A DNA stretch of 64,000 nt from Leucobacter zeae. Lineage in GTDB: Bacteria; Actinomycetota; Actinomycetes; Actinomycetales; Microbacteriaceae. The stretch spans positions 1,385,162 to 1,449,161 of the forward strand of contig NZ_QYAB01000001.1 in NCBI RefSeq assembly GCF_016758175.1, in the 5' to 3' direction. This document shows, in pieces, positions 16,205 to 24,780 of the stretch (position 1 is its first letter; the number at the start of each line of letters is the position of its first letter). The translations under genes and the position numbers were made by a program. A model generated the notes under the pieces. That model saw only the letters and a program-made list of their open reading frames with translations. It was not told the origin of the DNA and did no database searches.

Positions 16205-17497
16205 ATGATCATCTACCGTGCCCGCGTGTACGACACCCCGGTCGATCCGTTCGACGGCGGCGAGATCCGCGGCGATGCCGATGCGGGCATCGCCGTCGAC
16301 GGCGGTGCCATCGTCGCACGAGACGCGTTCGCCGCCGTGCGGGACCGCTGGCCCGAGGCGGACGTGGTCGACCTGCGCGACGGCGTCCTCATCCCCGGCA
16401 TGATCGACACGCACGTGCACTTCCCCCAGATCCGCGCGATCGGGCACCTCGGCCGGCCGCTGCTCGAATGGCTCGACCACTGCGCGCTGCCCGAGGAGGT
16501 GCGTCTCGGCGACCCCGAGTACGCCGCCGAGATCGCCGCCGAGTTCGTGCGCGGGCTCGTCTCCAGCGGCACGACGTCGGCGCTCGTCTTCGGTTCGCAC
16601 TTCGCGTCCGCCGTCGACGCGCTGTTCGAGGAGGGAGAACGGGTCGGCATGCGCATCACCTCCGGCCTCGTGACGAGCGACCGGATCCTGCCGGAGCCGC
16701 TGCTCACGACCCCCGATCGCTCCCGGGCCGAGGCCGCAGCCCTGATCGAGCGGTGGCACGGAACGGGCCGGGCGCGCTACGCGATCACACCGAGGTTCGC
16801 GTTCTCCGCCTCGGCGGAACTGCTCGCGAGCGACGCGTCGCTGCGCGAGCTCGCCGACGACCTCTGGTTCACCTCGCACGTGAACGAGAACGCCGCCGAG
16901 ATCGCAGGGGTCGCGGAGATGTTCCCCGACGCACGGGACTACCTCGACTGCTACGACCGCGCCGGCCTGCTCGGTCGCAGGTCGATCCTGGCGCACAACG
17001 TTGCGCCGACCGACGCCGAGCTCGCGCGGCTCGGAGAGCTCGGCGCCGGAGTCGCGCACTGCCCCACCTCGAACTCGGCGCTCGCGAGCGGCTTCTTCCC
17101 GCTGCGCCGCCACCTGGAGCACGGGGTCCGGGTGGCCCTGGGGTCCGACGTGGGAGCGGGCAACGGGTTCTCGCTCTTCAAGGAGGGCGCACAGGCCTAC
17201 TTCATGCAGCAGCTCGCCCCGACCGGCGGGCTGCCGCTCGCCGCAGCGCACCTGCTGCACCTCGCCACGTCGGCGGGGGCGGACGCCCTGGGGCTCTCGG
17301 ACCGGGTGGGCGTCCTCTCGGAGGGGATGCGCTTCGACGCAGTCTGGGTCCGCCCGGCCGACGGGGAGCCGCTCGACGTGGGGCTCCGCCATGCGCAGAG
17401 CGATGACGACGCCGTCGCGAAGCTGTTCGCGCTCGGCACGCCGGCGGACGTCGCGCGGGTGTGGATCGACGGGGAGCTCGTGACGAGCCGCCGCTGA
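16205..17497 (+). CDS. guaD: Guanine deaminase
   Basis: Zinc-dependent amidohydrolase converting guanine to xanthine and ammonia, so feeding the xanthine dehydrogenase encoded just upstream. 430 residues, usual length. Motifs: metal-binding DTHVHFPQ (about 68-75), the guanine deaminase signature around LLEWLDHCALPEE, TSHVNEN (about 223-229), ILAHNVAPTDAEL (about 261-273) and the metal aspartate in LGSDVGAGNGFSLF (about 312-325). Start ATG 16205 follows AGAAGGAGA. It lies 58 bases after xdhC and is probably in the same operon. No uricase or allantoinase gene is present in this window. Confidence 0.95.
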   Translation: MIIYRARVYDTPVDPFDGGEIRGDADAGIAVDGGAIVARDAFAAVRDRWPEADVVDLRDGVLIPGMIDTHVHFPQIRAIGHLGRPLLEWLDHCALPEEVRLGDPEYAAEIAAEFVRGLVSSGTTSALVFGSHFASAVDALFEEGERVGMRITSGLVTSDRILPEPLLTTPDRSRAEAAALIERWHGTGRARYAITPRFAFSASAELLASDASLRELADDLWFTSHVNENAAEIAGVAEMFPDARDYLDCYDRAGLLGRRSILAHNVAPTDAELARLGELGAGVAHCPTSNSALASGFFPLRRHLEHGVRVALGSDVGAGNGFSLFKEGAQAYFMQQLAPTGGLPLAAAHLLHLATSAGADALGLSDRVGVLSEGMRFDAVWVRPADGEPLDVGLRHAQSDDDAVAKLFALGTPADVARVWIDGELVTSRR

Positions 17498-17601
17498 GAT
17501 CGGCCCCGCAGGGGAGGGCCGCTGCGGAGCGGGCCTGCGCGACGTCTCGGAGCGTCACATTCGGGCGATTCGAAACATTCGTGTTCATAATGGGACACAT
17601 C

Positions 17602-18123
17602 ATGGAGTCGAATACCGCGTTGCTGATCCTCGTCGGCCTGGTCGCTCTGGCGACGTCGCTCGGCGTGCTGATCCGCCGCACGCAGACGCGCGTACGGCGG
17701 ATCGGCGCGAGCGCGGCCTCCGCCGCGAGCGCCGTGCCGCCCGAGGCGCTCGCGGCGGAGGGGGAGGCCCCGCCGGCGTTCGGGGAGCGCCTCACGGCGG
17801 TGCAGTTCAGCTCGGAGACGTGCGCGCGCTGCCCGGCCACGGCGCGCGCGCTCCGCGCCGCAGCGGGAGCGCACCGCGGGGTGGCCCACATCGAGGTCGA
17901 CGTGACGCACCGCGACGACCTCATCTCGCGCTTCGCCCTGCTCCGCACCCCGACCGTGCTGCTGCTCGACGCCGACGGCGGGCCGGTCGCGCGGGTGACC
18001 GGCCCGCTCGGCCTGCCCCAGGCGGCATCCCTGCTCGACGCGCATCTCCAGGCCGGCGGCGCATCGGCTGCCGCAGGGCCGGGGCGAACGGAGACCACCC
18101 CGCACGAACGGAGCCGAACATGA
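17602..18123 (+). CDS. Membrane-anchored thioredoxin-like protein
   Basis: 173 residues. One N-terminal transmembrane helix (about 4-24, ALLILVGLVALATSLGVLIR) is followed by a linker and a thioredoxin fold with a CxxC pair (CARC, 74-77) and a cis-proline loop RTPTVLLLDADG (about 115-126). Likely acts in thiol-disulfide exchange. The charged RRTQTRVRR after the helix suggests the domain is cytoplasmic, which is inference. Start could be ATG 17602 or 17590. A CATAAT hexamer at 17586-17591 would place transcription near 17602. It is coupled to the DUF4395 gene by a 4-base overlap. No separate gene is seen in 17498-17601. Confidence 0.8.
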   Translation: MESNTALLILVGLVALATSLGVLIRRTQTRVRRIGASAASAASAVPPEALAAEGEAPPAFGERLTAVQFSSETCARCPATARALRAAAGAHRGVAHIEVDVTHRDDLISRFALLRTPTVLLLDADGGPVARVTGPLGLPQAASLLDAHLQAGGASAAAGPGRTETTPHERSRT

Positions 18124-18665
18124 CCAGCACCGCCCCGCAGCACCGCGACGCCCCGCCGTCCCCGACGGGCGCCTCCGTCGATCCTCGCGGCCCGCGCTTC
18201 GCCGCATCCCTCACCGCGGCGCTGCTGTTCGCGGTCGTGGCGCTCGCGCTCCTGACGGGATCGTCGACCGATGCAGCGGCGCTCGCCGCAGCCGACCCGC
18301 TGCGGCGCGTCGCCGAACCGGCGGCGCTGATCCTCCTCGTGCTGTTCGCGCTCTTCGTCTGGGGCGCGGCTGCCGGGGTCAGGAGGCATCCGTTCGGGGT
18401 GCTCTTCGCGCGCGTCATCCGGCCGCGGCTCGCGCCTCCCGCCGAACTCGAGCCGGAGGCCCCGCCCACCTTCGCTCAGGGCGTCGGCGCCGCCGTCACG
18501 GGGATCGGGCTCCTGCTGCACCTCGCCGGAGTGCCCTGGGCGCTGCCGATCGCGGTTTCCGCGGCGTTCATCGCGGCGTTCCTGAACGCGGCGTTCGGAT
18601 TCTGCCTGGGCTGCGAGCTGTACCTGATCCTGCGCCGGCTCGGCGCGATCCGACCGGCCCGGTAG
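18120..18665 (+). CDS. DUF4395 membrane protein
   Basis: 181 residues with about four hydrophobic segments: 30-52, 70-92, 125-145 and 143-165. The DUF4395 hallmark is present: a DPRGPRFAA N-terminal motif, FARVIRPRLAPPAELE in the middle and FGFCLGCELYLILRR near the end, whose CLGC cysteines could be redox partners. DUF4395 genes very often sit beside thioredoxin or rhodanese-type genes. Here the ATG overlaps the stop of the thioredoxin-like gene. A membrane redox couple is inferred; the substrate is unknown. Confidence 0.85.
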   Translation: MTSTAPQHRDAPPSPTGASVDPRGPRFAASLTAALLFAVVALALLTGSSTDAAALAAADPLRRVAEPAALILLVLFALFVWGAAAGVRRHPFGVLFARVIRPRLAPPAELEPEAPPTFAQGVGAAVTGIGLLLHLAGVPWALPIAVSAAFIAAFLNAAFGFCLGCELYLILRRLGAIRPAR

Positions 18666-18678
18666 CCGAACCGCATCC

Positions 18679-18754
18679 GCGCCGCCGGGTCGCTACTGCG
18701 CCGCCGGGTCGCTACTGCGCCGCCGGGTCACTACTGCGCCGCCGGGTCACTACC
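18679..18754 (+). repeat. Four tandem 19-base repeats
   Basis: Units at 18679-18697, 18698-18716, 18717-18735 and 18736-18754. Units 1 and 2 are GCGCCGCCGGGTCGCTACT; units 3 and 4 have A for G before CTAC, and unit 4 ends in C. The run lies directly 5' of, and overlaps, the palindrome at 18748-18805. Confidence 0.85.
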
Positions 18755-18805
18755 GGCCCGCCGAGACGGCATCAGCCCGGATGCCGTCTCGGCGGGCCGG
18801 TAGTG
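18748..18805 (+). repeat. Palindromic element, copy 1 (perfect 26-base arms)
   Basis: Arms 18748-18773 and 18780-18805 are perfectly complementary, with loop AGCCCG. The core GAGACGGCATC / GATGCCGTCTCGGCGG also occurs in the element at 42130-42195. It may work as a terminator for the upstream operon or as an interspersed palindromic repeat. Confidence 0.8.
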
Positions 18806-18869
18806 GATCGGCGAGCGCGACGCGGATCCCCGCCCGACGCGGCCGGGCGCCCGGACGTGAACGGGGGCA

Positions 18870-18875
18870 TAGGCT
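18870..18875 (+). promoter_or_regulatory. -10 hexamer, leaderless spacing
   Basis: TAGGCT ends six bases before the ATG at 18882. Confidence 0.5.
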
Positions 18876-18881
18876 GGGGGG

Positions 18882-20282
18882 ATGCGCGAACCCATCCTCC
18901 TGCCCCTCGACCGCCCCGAGCTCTCGGCCGACCTGAGCGGCGGCGCGATGCGGCGCACGGTGCATCCGAGCGGACTGCGGATCCTGACCGAGCGCATGCC
19001 CGGCTCGCGGAGCGCGTCGATCGGCTTCTGGGTGGGCGTCGGCTCCCGCGACGAGCAGTCCGAGCGCGGCGACGCCCCGGGCAGCCTGGGGTCGACCCAC
19101 TTCCTTGAGCACCTGCTCTTCAAGGGGACGCCCACGCGCGACGCGTACTCGATCGCCACGAGCTTCGACCGGATCGGCGCCGAGCACAACGCGCTGACGG
19201 CGAAGGAGTACACCTGCTACTACGCGAAGGTCCGCGACGCCGACATCGAGGGCGCCGTCACCGTGCTCGCCGATATGGTGACGAACTCCGTGCTCGACAC
19301 GGGGGAGTTCGAGACCGAGCGCGGTGTGATCCTCGAGGAGCTCGCCATGGCGTCGGACGATCTCGCCGATGTCGCCAACGAGCGCTTCTTCGAGGAGGCG
19401 CTCGGATCGCACCCGCTCGGCCGCCCGATCGGCGGCAGCCCCGACACGATCCGCGAGGCCGTGCGAGACGACGTCGACCGTCATTACCGGGACCGCTACG
19501 ATCCCACGACGCTCGTCATCACGGCAGCAGGCGCGATCGACCACGACCGGCTCGTCGAGCAGGTGGTCGCGGCCCTCGACCTGTCCCCCGAGGAGCGCTG
19601 GCACACCGACCGTCCCGGCGTCGCCGTGCGACGTCCGATGGGGTCGGTGGACGATCCGCTGCTCGGACCGGGCGGGCCCGCCGCGACGGGGGCCGAGGCG
19701 CGCGTCAGCATCACGAACCGCCCGAGCGAGCAGCTGAATCTGCTCATCGGCACGGAGGGATTCCGCGGCAACGACCCGCGGCGCTTCGCGTTCGGGATCA
19801 TGAACTCCGTGCTCGGCGGCGGCATGTCGAGCCGCCTCTTCCAGGAGATCCGCGAGAAGCGCGGCCTCGCCTACACCGCGTACTCCTTCGGCGCGAGCTA
19901 CTCCGATGCCGGGCTGTTCGGCATGTACGCGGGATCGGCGCCCGAGAAGGCCGCAGAGGTGGTCGACCTCAGCCGGCTCGAACTGCAGCGGATCGCCGAC
20001 GGCGGCATCACCGAGGAGGAGCACGAGATGGCGCTCGGGCAGATCGCGGGCTCGTCGGCGCTCGCGCTCGAGGACTCCGACACGCGTATGGGGCGCCTCG
20101 CCCGCGCCGAGCTCGGCAGCGGCGAGCTCTACGATCTGGACGCCTCGCTCGAGCGGTTCGCAGCGGTCACCGCCGAGGAGATCCGCGCGGTCGCCGCCGA
20201 GCTCGCGGCGCGCCCGACGACGGTCGTCGCGGTCGGCGATGCCACCCGCTCGGGCCTCGTCGCCACTGAACCCGCGGAGTAG
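18882..20282 (+). CDS. M16 family zinc metallopeptidase
   Basis: Processing-peptidase-like (pitrilysin clan) protease, 466 residues, one-chain bacterial form. The inverted zinc motif HxxEH is HFLEH at 73-77, with the downstream glutamate in ERGVILEELAM (about 146-156). The second M16 half carries SSRLFQEIREKRGLAYTAYS (about 311-330). In actinobacteria a gene of this type commonly lies next to pnp and dapB; here the purine module separates it from pnp. Substrate unknown. The -10 of dapB overlaps its stop codon. Confidence 0.93.
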   Translation: MREPILLPLDRPELSADLSGGAMRRTVHPSGLRILTERMPGSRSASIGFWVGVGSRDEQSERGDAPGSLGSTHFLEHLLFKGTPTRDAYSIATSFDRIGAEHNALTAKEYTCYYAKVRDADIEGAVTVLADMVTNSVLDTGEFETERGVILEELAMASDDLADVANERFFEEALGSHPLGRPIGGSPDTIREAVRDDVDRHYRDRYDPTTLVITAAGAIDHDRLVEQVVAALDLSPEERWHTDRPGVAVRRPMGSVDDPLLGPGGPAATGAEARVSITNRPSEQLNLLIGTEGFRGNDPRRFAFGIMNSVLGGGMSSRLFQEIREKRGLAYTAYSFGASYSDAGLFGMYAGSAPEKAAEVVDLSRLELQRIADGGITEEEHEMALGQIAGSSALALEDSDTRMGRLARAELGSGELYDLDASLERFAAVTAEEIRAVAAELAARPTTVVAVGDATRSGLVATEPAE

Positions 20283-20285
20283 AAT
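20280..20285 (+). promoter_or_regulatory. -10 hexamer of dapB, overlapping the upstream stop codon
   Basis: TAGAAT begins with the TAG stop of the M16 peptidase gene and ends eight bases before the ATG at 20294. Confidence 0.45.
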
Positions 20286-20293
20286 CGGGCACC

Positions 20294-21073
20294 ATGGCAT
20301 CCTCCGGCACCTCAGTTCACCGCGTCGCCGTCTCGGGCGCGAGCGGCCGTCTCGGCTCCCTGGTCTGCGAGGTGGTGGAGCAGCGACCGGGCTTCGAGCT
20401 CGCCGCCCGACTGACGAGCGCGAGCCCTGAGGCCGCCGGGGCCGACGCCGACGTGCTCGTCGACGTCAGTCACCCGGACGCATCTCCCGGGATCGTCGCG
20501 CGCGCGCTCGAGCGCGGGCAGCGCGTCATTGTCGGCACGAGCGGGTGGAGCGCGGATCGCCTCGCCGCGCTGCGCGAGCGCGTGGAGGGCATCCCCGGTG
20601 CCGGCGTGATCGTCGTCCCGAACTTCTCGCTCGGCTCGGTGCTGGGCACGGCGCTCGCGCGCGTCGCGGCGCCCTACTTCGACGCGGTCGAGGTCGTCGA
20701 GGCGCATCACGAGCGCAAGGTCGACTCGCCGAGCGGCACCGCGGTGCGCACGGCCGAGCTCATGGCCGAGCGCAGGCGCGAGGTCGGGGCAGAGCCCATC
20801 GAGGCGCCGTTCGCCGATCAGCCGGCGCGCGGGCTGCTCGTCGACGGCATCCCGGTGCACAGCCTGCGGCTCTCGGGCGTCGTGGCGAAGCAGGAGGTGC
20901 GCTTCGGCGGACCGGGCGAGGTGCTCACCCTGACCCACGACACCCACTCGAACGAGGCGTATCGCGCGGGTATCGGGGCGGCCCTCGACGCGGTCATCGG
21001 CATCGAGGGGCTCACGGTCGGCCTCGATCGCGTGCTCGGCCTCGATCGCGTGCTCGGCGGGCGCGACGCGTGA
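20294..21073 (+). CDS. dapB: 4-hydroxy-tetrahydrodipicolinate reductase
   Basis: Second step of the diaminopimelate/lysine branch. 259 residues. NAD(P)-binding VSGASGRLGSLV lies at about 9-20; the catalytic region EAHHERKVDSPSGTA (about 136-150) has the family histidines and lysine. VGTSGWS and VVPNFSLGSVLG precede it. The C-terminal end contains an exact in-frame tandem duplication of 18 bases (21020-21055, unit GGCCTCGATCGCGTGCTC) that repeats GLDRVL. The following gene starts inside its stop codon (GTGA). Confidence 0.95.
   Translation: MASSGTSVHRVAVSGASGRLGSLVCEVVEQRPGFELAARLTSASPEAAGADADVLVDVSHPDASPGIVARALERGQRVIVGTSGWSADRLAALRERVEGIPGAGVIVVPNFSLGSVLGTALARVAAPYFDAVEVVEAHHERKVDSPSGTAVRTAELMAERRREVGAEPIEAPFADQPARGLLVDGIPVHSLRLSGVVAKQEVRFGGPGEVLTLTHDTHSNEAYRAGIGAALDAVIGIEGLTVGLDRVLGLDRVLGGRDA
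21020..21055 (+). repeat. 18-base tandem duplication inside dapB
   Basis: Two identical copies of GGCCTCGATCGCGTGCTC, adding six residues (GLDRVL) near the C-terminus without shifting the frame. Confidence 0.95.
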
Positions 21074-21534
21074 GCGCGCGCGCCAGGTCCATCGTCGGCG
21101 TCGCGATCATCAGCGCGCTGCTCGTGCTCTACTTCGCGTTCGCCGGGGTGCGCGCGATCGGACTCATCGCATCGGGGACCCCCGTCGCGGTGCTCATGGG
21201 CGTCGCCTACATCGTCCTCCCGCTCATCGGCGTGTGGGCGCTGCTGCGGGAGCTGGCGTTCGGCCGGCGCTCGACGGCGCTGGTCGACCGTCTCGACGCG
21301 GAGGGGCGTCTGCCCGACGATCTGGGCGAGGCGGGCCCCACGGGCCGCGTCTCGCGGGAGACCGCCGACGCCGCGTTCCCGCAGTACCGCGAGGCCGCCG
21401 AGGCCGCCCCGGGATCGTGGCGGGCGTGGATGCGGCTCGGCCTGGTCTACGACGCGTGCGGGGACCGCAAGCGCGCCCGGGCCGCGATCCGCGAGGCGAT
21501 CGCGCTCGAGCGGGCCGAGTCGAAGCGCGACTGA
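21070..21534 (+). CDS. Membrane protein with a TPR-like tail
   Basis: 154 residues. Two transmembrane helices (about 8-30 and 39-61) precede a linker and one to two helical repeats of TPR type (about 103-150, FPQYREAAEAAPGSWRAW and LVYDACGDRKRARAAIREAI). Probably a cytoplasmic adaptor at the membrane. GTG start with GTGA overlap with dapB. Related Microbacteriaceae appear to keep such a gene between dapB and thyA, from general knowledge. Specific function unknown. Confidence 0.8.
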   Translation: MSARARSIVGVAIISALLVLYFAFAGVRAIGLIASGTPVAVLMGVAYIVLPLIGVWALLRELAFGRRSTALVDRLDAEGRLPDDLGEAGPTGRVSRETADAAFPQYREAAEAAPGSWRAWMRLGLVYDACGDRKRARAAIREAIALERAESKRD

Positions 21535-21702
21535 TTCGGGCGGTGCCCGGTCGGGGGACCTCCGATTAGGGAAACGGTGCGGACGGGCATAGGATCATTG
21601 CCCGGAAGTTAGAGCGGACGAGGCCCAGAAAGACCTCGCGAGAATGCGTCGCTGCCGGATGAGACCCCATGCGCAACGACGCGCAGAAAGCACGGTTTTC
21701 AC
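21535..21702 (+). promoter_or_regulatory. Promoter and structured leader before the APC permease
   Basis: TAGGAT at 21590-21595 is a plausible -10. It would give a leader of about 100 bases with candidate helices GAGG/CCTC around a CCCAGAAAGA loop, then GCGA/TCGC, all enclosed by GCCCGG and GCCGG segments. The permease ATG lacks a strong Shine-Dalgarno sequence. I could not match the leader to a known riboswitch class, including ykkC/guanidine and glycine types. Confidence 0.3.
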
Positions 21703-23301
21703 ATGGCCAGATACGACCTCAACGCCGAAGCGCCGGCGACGCGCACCCTCGATTCCGTGACCGGGATCAGCAAGAAGGGGCTCCCGACCGGCACCGTCGG
21801 GGTGCTGGGAGCCCTCGTCATCGGACTCTCCACCTGCGCACCCGCGTACACGCTCACCTCGGCGGTCGGTCCGGCCGCGAGCGAGGTCGGGTATCAGACG
21901 CCCGCGATCTTCCTCATGGGCTTCATCCCGATGCTGCTCGTGGCGCTCGGCTATCGCGCCCTGAACGCGTCGATGCCCGATTCGGGCACGTCCTTCACCT
22001 GGGCGACGCGGGCGTTCGGTCCGTGGATCGGCTGGATGGCGGGCTGGGGCCTCATCGCCGCGACCGTGCTCGTGCTCTCGAACCTCGCGGGCATCGCCGT
22101 CGAGTTCCTCTTCCAGTCGATCGCGATCATGATGGACGATCCGGCGATCGCCGACATCGCGGGCAACCGGCTGATCAATATCGCGGTCTGCCTCGGATTC
22201 ATGGCGATCGCGACGTTCATCTCCTACCGCGGCATGACGTCGACCAAGATCTTCCAGTACCTCACGGTCGTCTTCCAGATGGCGATCATGATCTGGTTCA
22301 TCGTCGCGATGTTCATCGGCGCGGGGGATCCCGCGAACGCCGAGGGCCGGATGCCCGAGTTCTCATGGTTCAACCCCTTCGAGGTATCGAGCTTCAGCGC
22401 CTTCGCGGCGGGCATCGCGGTGTCCATCTTCGTCTACTGGGGCTGGGACACGATCCTCACCATGGGCGAGGAGACCAAGCCGTCGAAGGGCCGCCTCTCC
22501 ACGGAGAGCAAGGCCGCGATGATCCTCGTCGGGATCCTGGTCGTGCTCTACGTCGGCACCGCGACCGCGACGGTCGCGTACGCCGGTCTCGGAGACGGCC
22601 CGACCGGCCTCGGCAACGCGGACATCGTCGAGAACGTCTTCGCCGCGCTCGCCCACCCCGTCATGGGGGGCGCCGCGATCCTGCTCTCGCTCGCGATCCT
22701 CGTGAGCGCCATGGCCTCGATCAACTCGACCGCCATCTCGCCGGCGCGCACGCTCCTCGCCATGTCGCACTACGGGGCCCTGCCGCCCGCCATCAAGCGG
22801 GTGCACCCGAAGTACAAGTCGCCGCACGTCGCCCTGATGCTCTCGTCGATCGTCGCCTCGGTGTTCTACGCCGTGATGCGCTTCATCAGCGAGGACGTGC
22901 TGTGGGACACGATCACGGCCCTCGGCATGATGGTCTGCTTCTACTACGGCATCACGGCCCTCGCGAGCCCGTGGTACTTCCGCAAGACCGCGGCGAAGGA
23001 GGGCTTCGGCTCGGTCATGTCGAAGATCGTGCTGCCCGGCCTCGGCGGCGTGCTGCTGCTTATCGTGTTCGTGAAGACCACGATCGACTCGATGGATCCG
23101 GAGGCGGGATCCGGGAGCAACATCGGCGGGATCGGCCTCGTCGGCATCATCGGCGTCGCGGTGCTCGGGATCGGCGTCGTGCTGATGCTCCTGCAGGCGA
23201 AGGCCTCGCCCGAGTTCTTCCGCGGCCAGCGCCTCGCGATGACCGATGCGTCCAACGACACCTCGGCGCTCCAGGTCTTCGACGACGGGCTCGGCTCCTA
23301 G
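21703..23301 (+). CDS. APC superfamily amino-acid/polyamine permease
   Basis: Secondary transporter, 532 residues with about 12 hydrophobic helices. Typical APC features: TGTVGVLGALVIGLSTCAPAY (helix 1 with the unwound glycine-rich region, about 25-46), MPDSGTSFTWATRAFGPWIG (about 90-109) and GEETKPSKGRLSTESKAAM (about 258-276). Substrate cannot be read from sequence. It sits between the dapB operon and thyA, which in relatives are closer together, so it looks like an insertion into a core gene order. A strong terminator follows. Confidence 0.9.
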   Translation: MARYDLNAEAPATRTLDSVTGISKKGLPTGTVGVLGALVIGLSTCAPAYTLTSAVGPAASEVGYQTPAIFLMGFIPMLLVALGYRALNASMPDSGTSFTWATRAFGPWIGWMAGWGLIAATVLVLSNLAGIAVEFLFQSIAIMMDDPAIADIAGNRLINIAVCLGFMAIATFISYRGMTSTKIFQYLTVVFQMAIMIWFIVAMFIGAGDPANAEGRMPEFSWFNPFEVSSFSAFAAGIAVSIFVYWGWDTILTMGEETKPSKGRLSTESKAAMILVGILVVLYVGTATATVAYAGLGDGPTGLGNADIVENVFAALAHPVMGGAAILLSLAILVSAMASINSTAISPARTLLAMSHYGALPPAIKRVHPKYKSPHVALMLSSIVASVFYAVMRFISEDVLWDTITALGMMVCFYYGITALASPWYFRKTAAKEGFGSVMSKIVLPGLGGVLLLIVFVKTTIDSMDPEAGSGSNIGGIGLVGIIGVAVLGIGVVLMLLQAKASPEFFRGQRLAMTDASNDTSALQVFDDGLGS

Positions 23302-23325
23302 CGCCGCTCCGAACGCGTCGACGCG

Positions 23326-23369
23326 CCGAGGGGGGCTCCGGATCCGCGAGGATCCGGAGCCCCCTCGGC
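23326..23369 (+). terminator. Hairpin terminator after the APC permease
   Basis: Arms 23326-23345 and 23350-23369 pair around loop GCGA with one bulged G; the inner stem is GCTCCGGATCC and its complement. It lies between the permease and the thyA promoter. Confidence 0.75.
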
Positions 23370-23426
23370 CGTCGTGCGATGCGTTCGCGGGTGGCGGAGC
23401 GCGACCCCGCCCGGCAGACTCGGCGG

Positions 23427-23432
23427 TAGACT
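23427..23432 (+). promoter_or_regulatory. -10 hexamer of thyA, leaderless spacing
   Basis: TAGACT ends seven bases before the GTG at 23440. It decides that start over longer in-frame options. Confidence 0.55.
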
Positions 23433-23439
23433 GGTGGGC

Positions 23440-24249
<810 letters not shown>

Positions 24250-24768
24250 GTGGCCGCCGCGGCGCGTCTCGGCATGATCTGGGCCGAGGCCATCGGCGGA
24301 GCGATCGGACGCGACGGCGACATGCCGTGGCACCTCCCCGAGGACCTGGCCCACTTCAAACGGGTCACGATCGGAGCGCCCGTGATCATGGGCAGGCGCA
24401 CCTGGGATTCTCTGCCCGGGCGGTTCCGCCCGCTGCCCGGACGCGCCAACCTCGTGGTTTCGCGCGATCCGGCGTACGACGCGCCCGGGGCGGCGGTCGT
24501 CGCGTCGCTCGAGGAAGCGGTGGAACGCGCCGGGGCCGCGGATGCCCGGGCCTGGGTGATGGGCGGGGGCCAGCTCTACCGTGCGGGCATGCCGCTCGCG
24601 GACGAGCTCGTGGTCACCCGCATCGATCTGGAGGTGCCGGACGCCGATACCTTCGCGCCGGGGATCGGGCCGGAATGGACCCTCGTCGACCCGGGCGAAC
24701 CGCTCGAATCCCGGTCCGCGATCCGCTACCGCTTCGAACGCTGGGAGCGCGTGCCCGTCTCCGTCTAG
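24250..24768 (+). CDS. folA: Dihydrofolate reductase
   Basis: Regenerates tetrahydrofolate from the dihydrofolate made by ThyA, using NADPH. 172 residues. Contains GMIWAEAIGGAIGRDGDMPWHLPEDL (read as two parts, about 8-18 and 19-33) with the catalytic acidic residue in LPEDLAHFK, the NADPH-binding GRRTWDSLP (about 48-56) and WVMGGGQLYR (about 101-110). The GTG starts on the base after the thyA stop, so the two are one operon. The dapA promoter overlaps its 3' end. Confidence 0.96.
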   Translation: MAAAARLGMIWAEAIGGAIGRDGDMPWHLPEDLAHFKRVTIGAPVIMGRRTWDSLPGRFRPLPGRANLVVSRDPAYDAPGAAVVASLEEAVERAGAADARAWVMGGGQLYRAGMPLADELVVTRIDLEVPDADTFAPGIGPEWTLVDPGEPLESRSAIRYRFERWERVPVSV

Positions 24769-24774
24769 TACCCT
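24769..24774 (+). promoter_or_regulatory. -10 hexamer of dapA, leaderless spacing
   Basis: TACCCT directly after the folA stop ends six bases before the GTG at 24781. Confidence 0.5.
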
Positions 24775-24780
24775 AGTCAG

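Noticed and set aside
18679-18754. Possible CRISPR-like repeats
   Set aside because: The 19-base units are directly adjacent with no spacers, and there are no cas genes.
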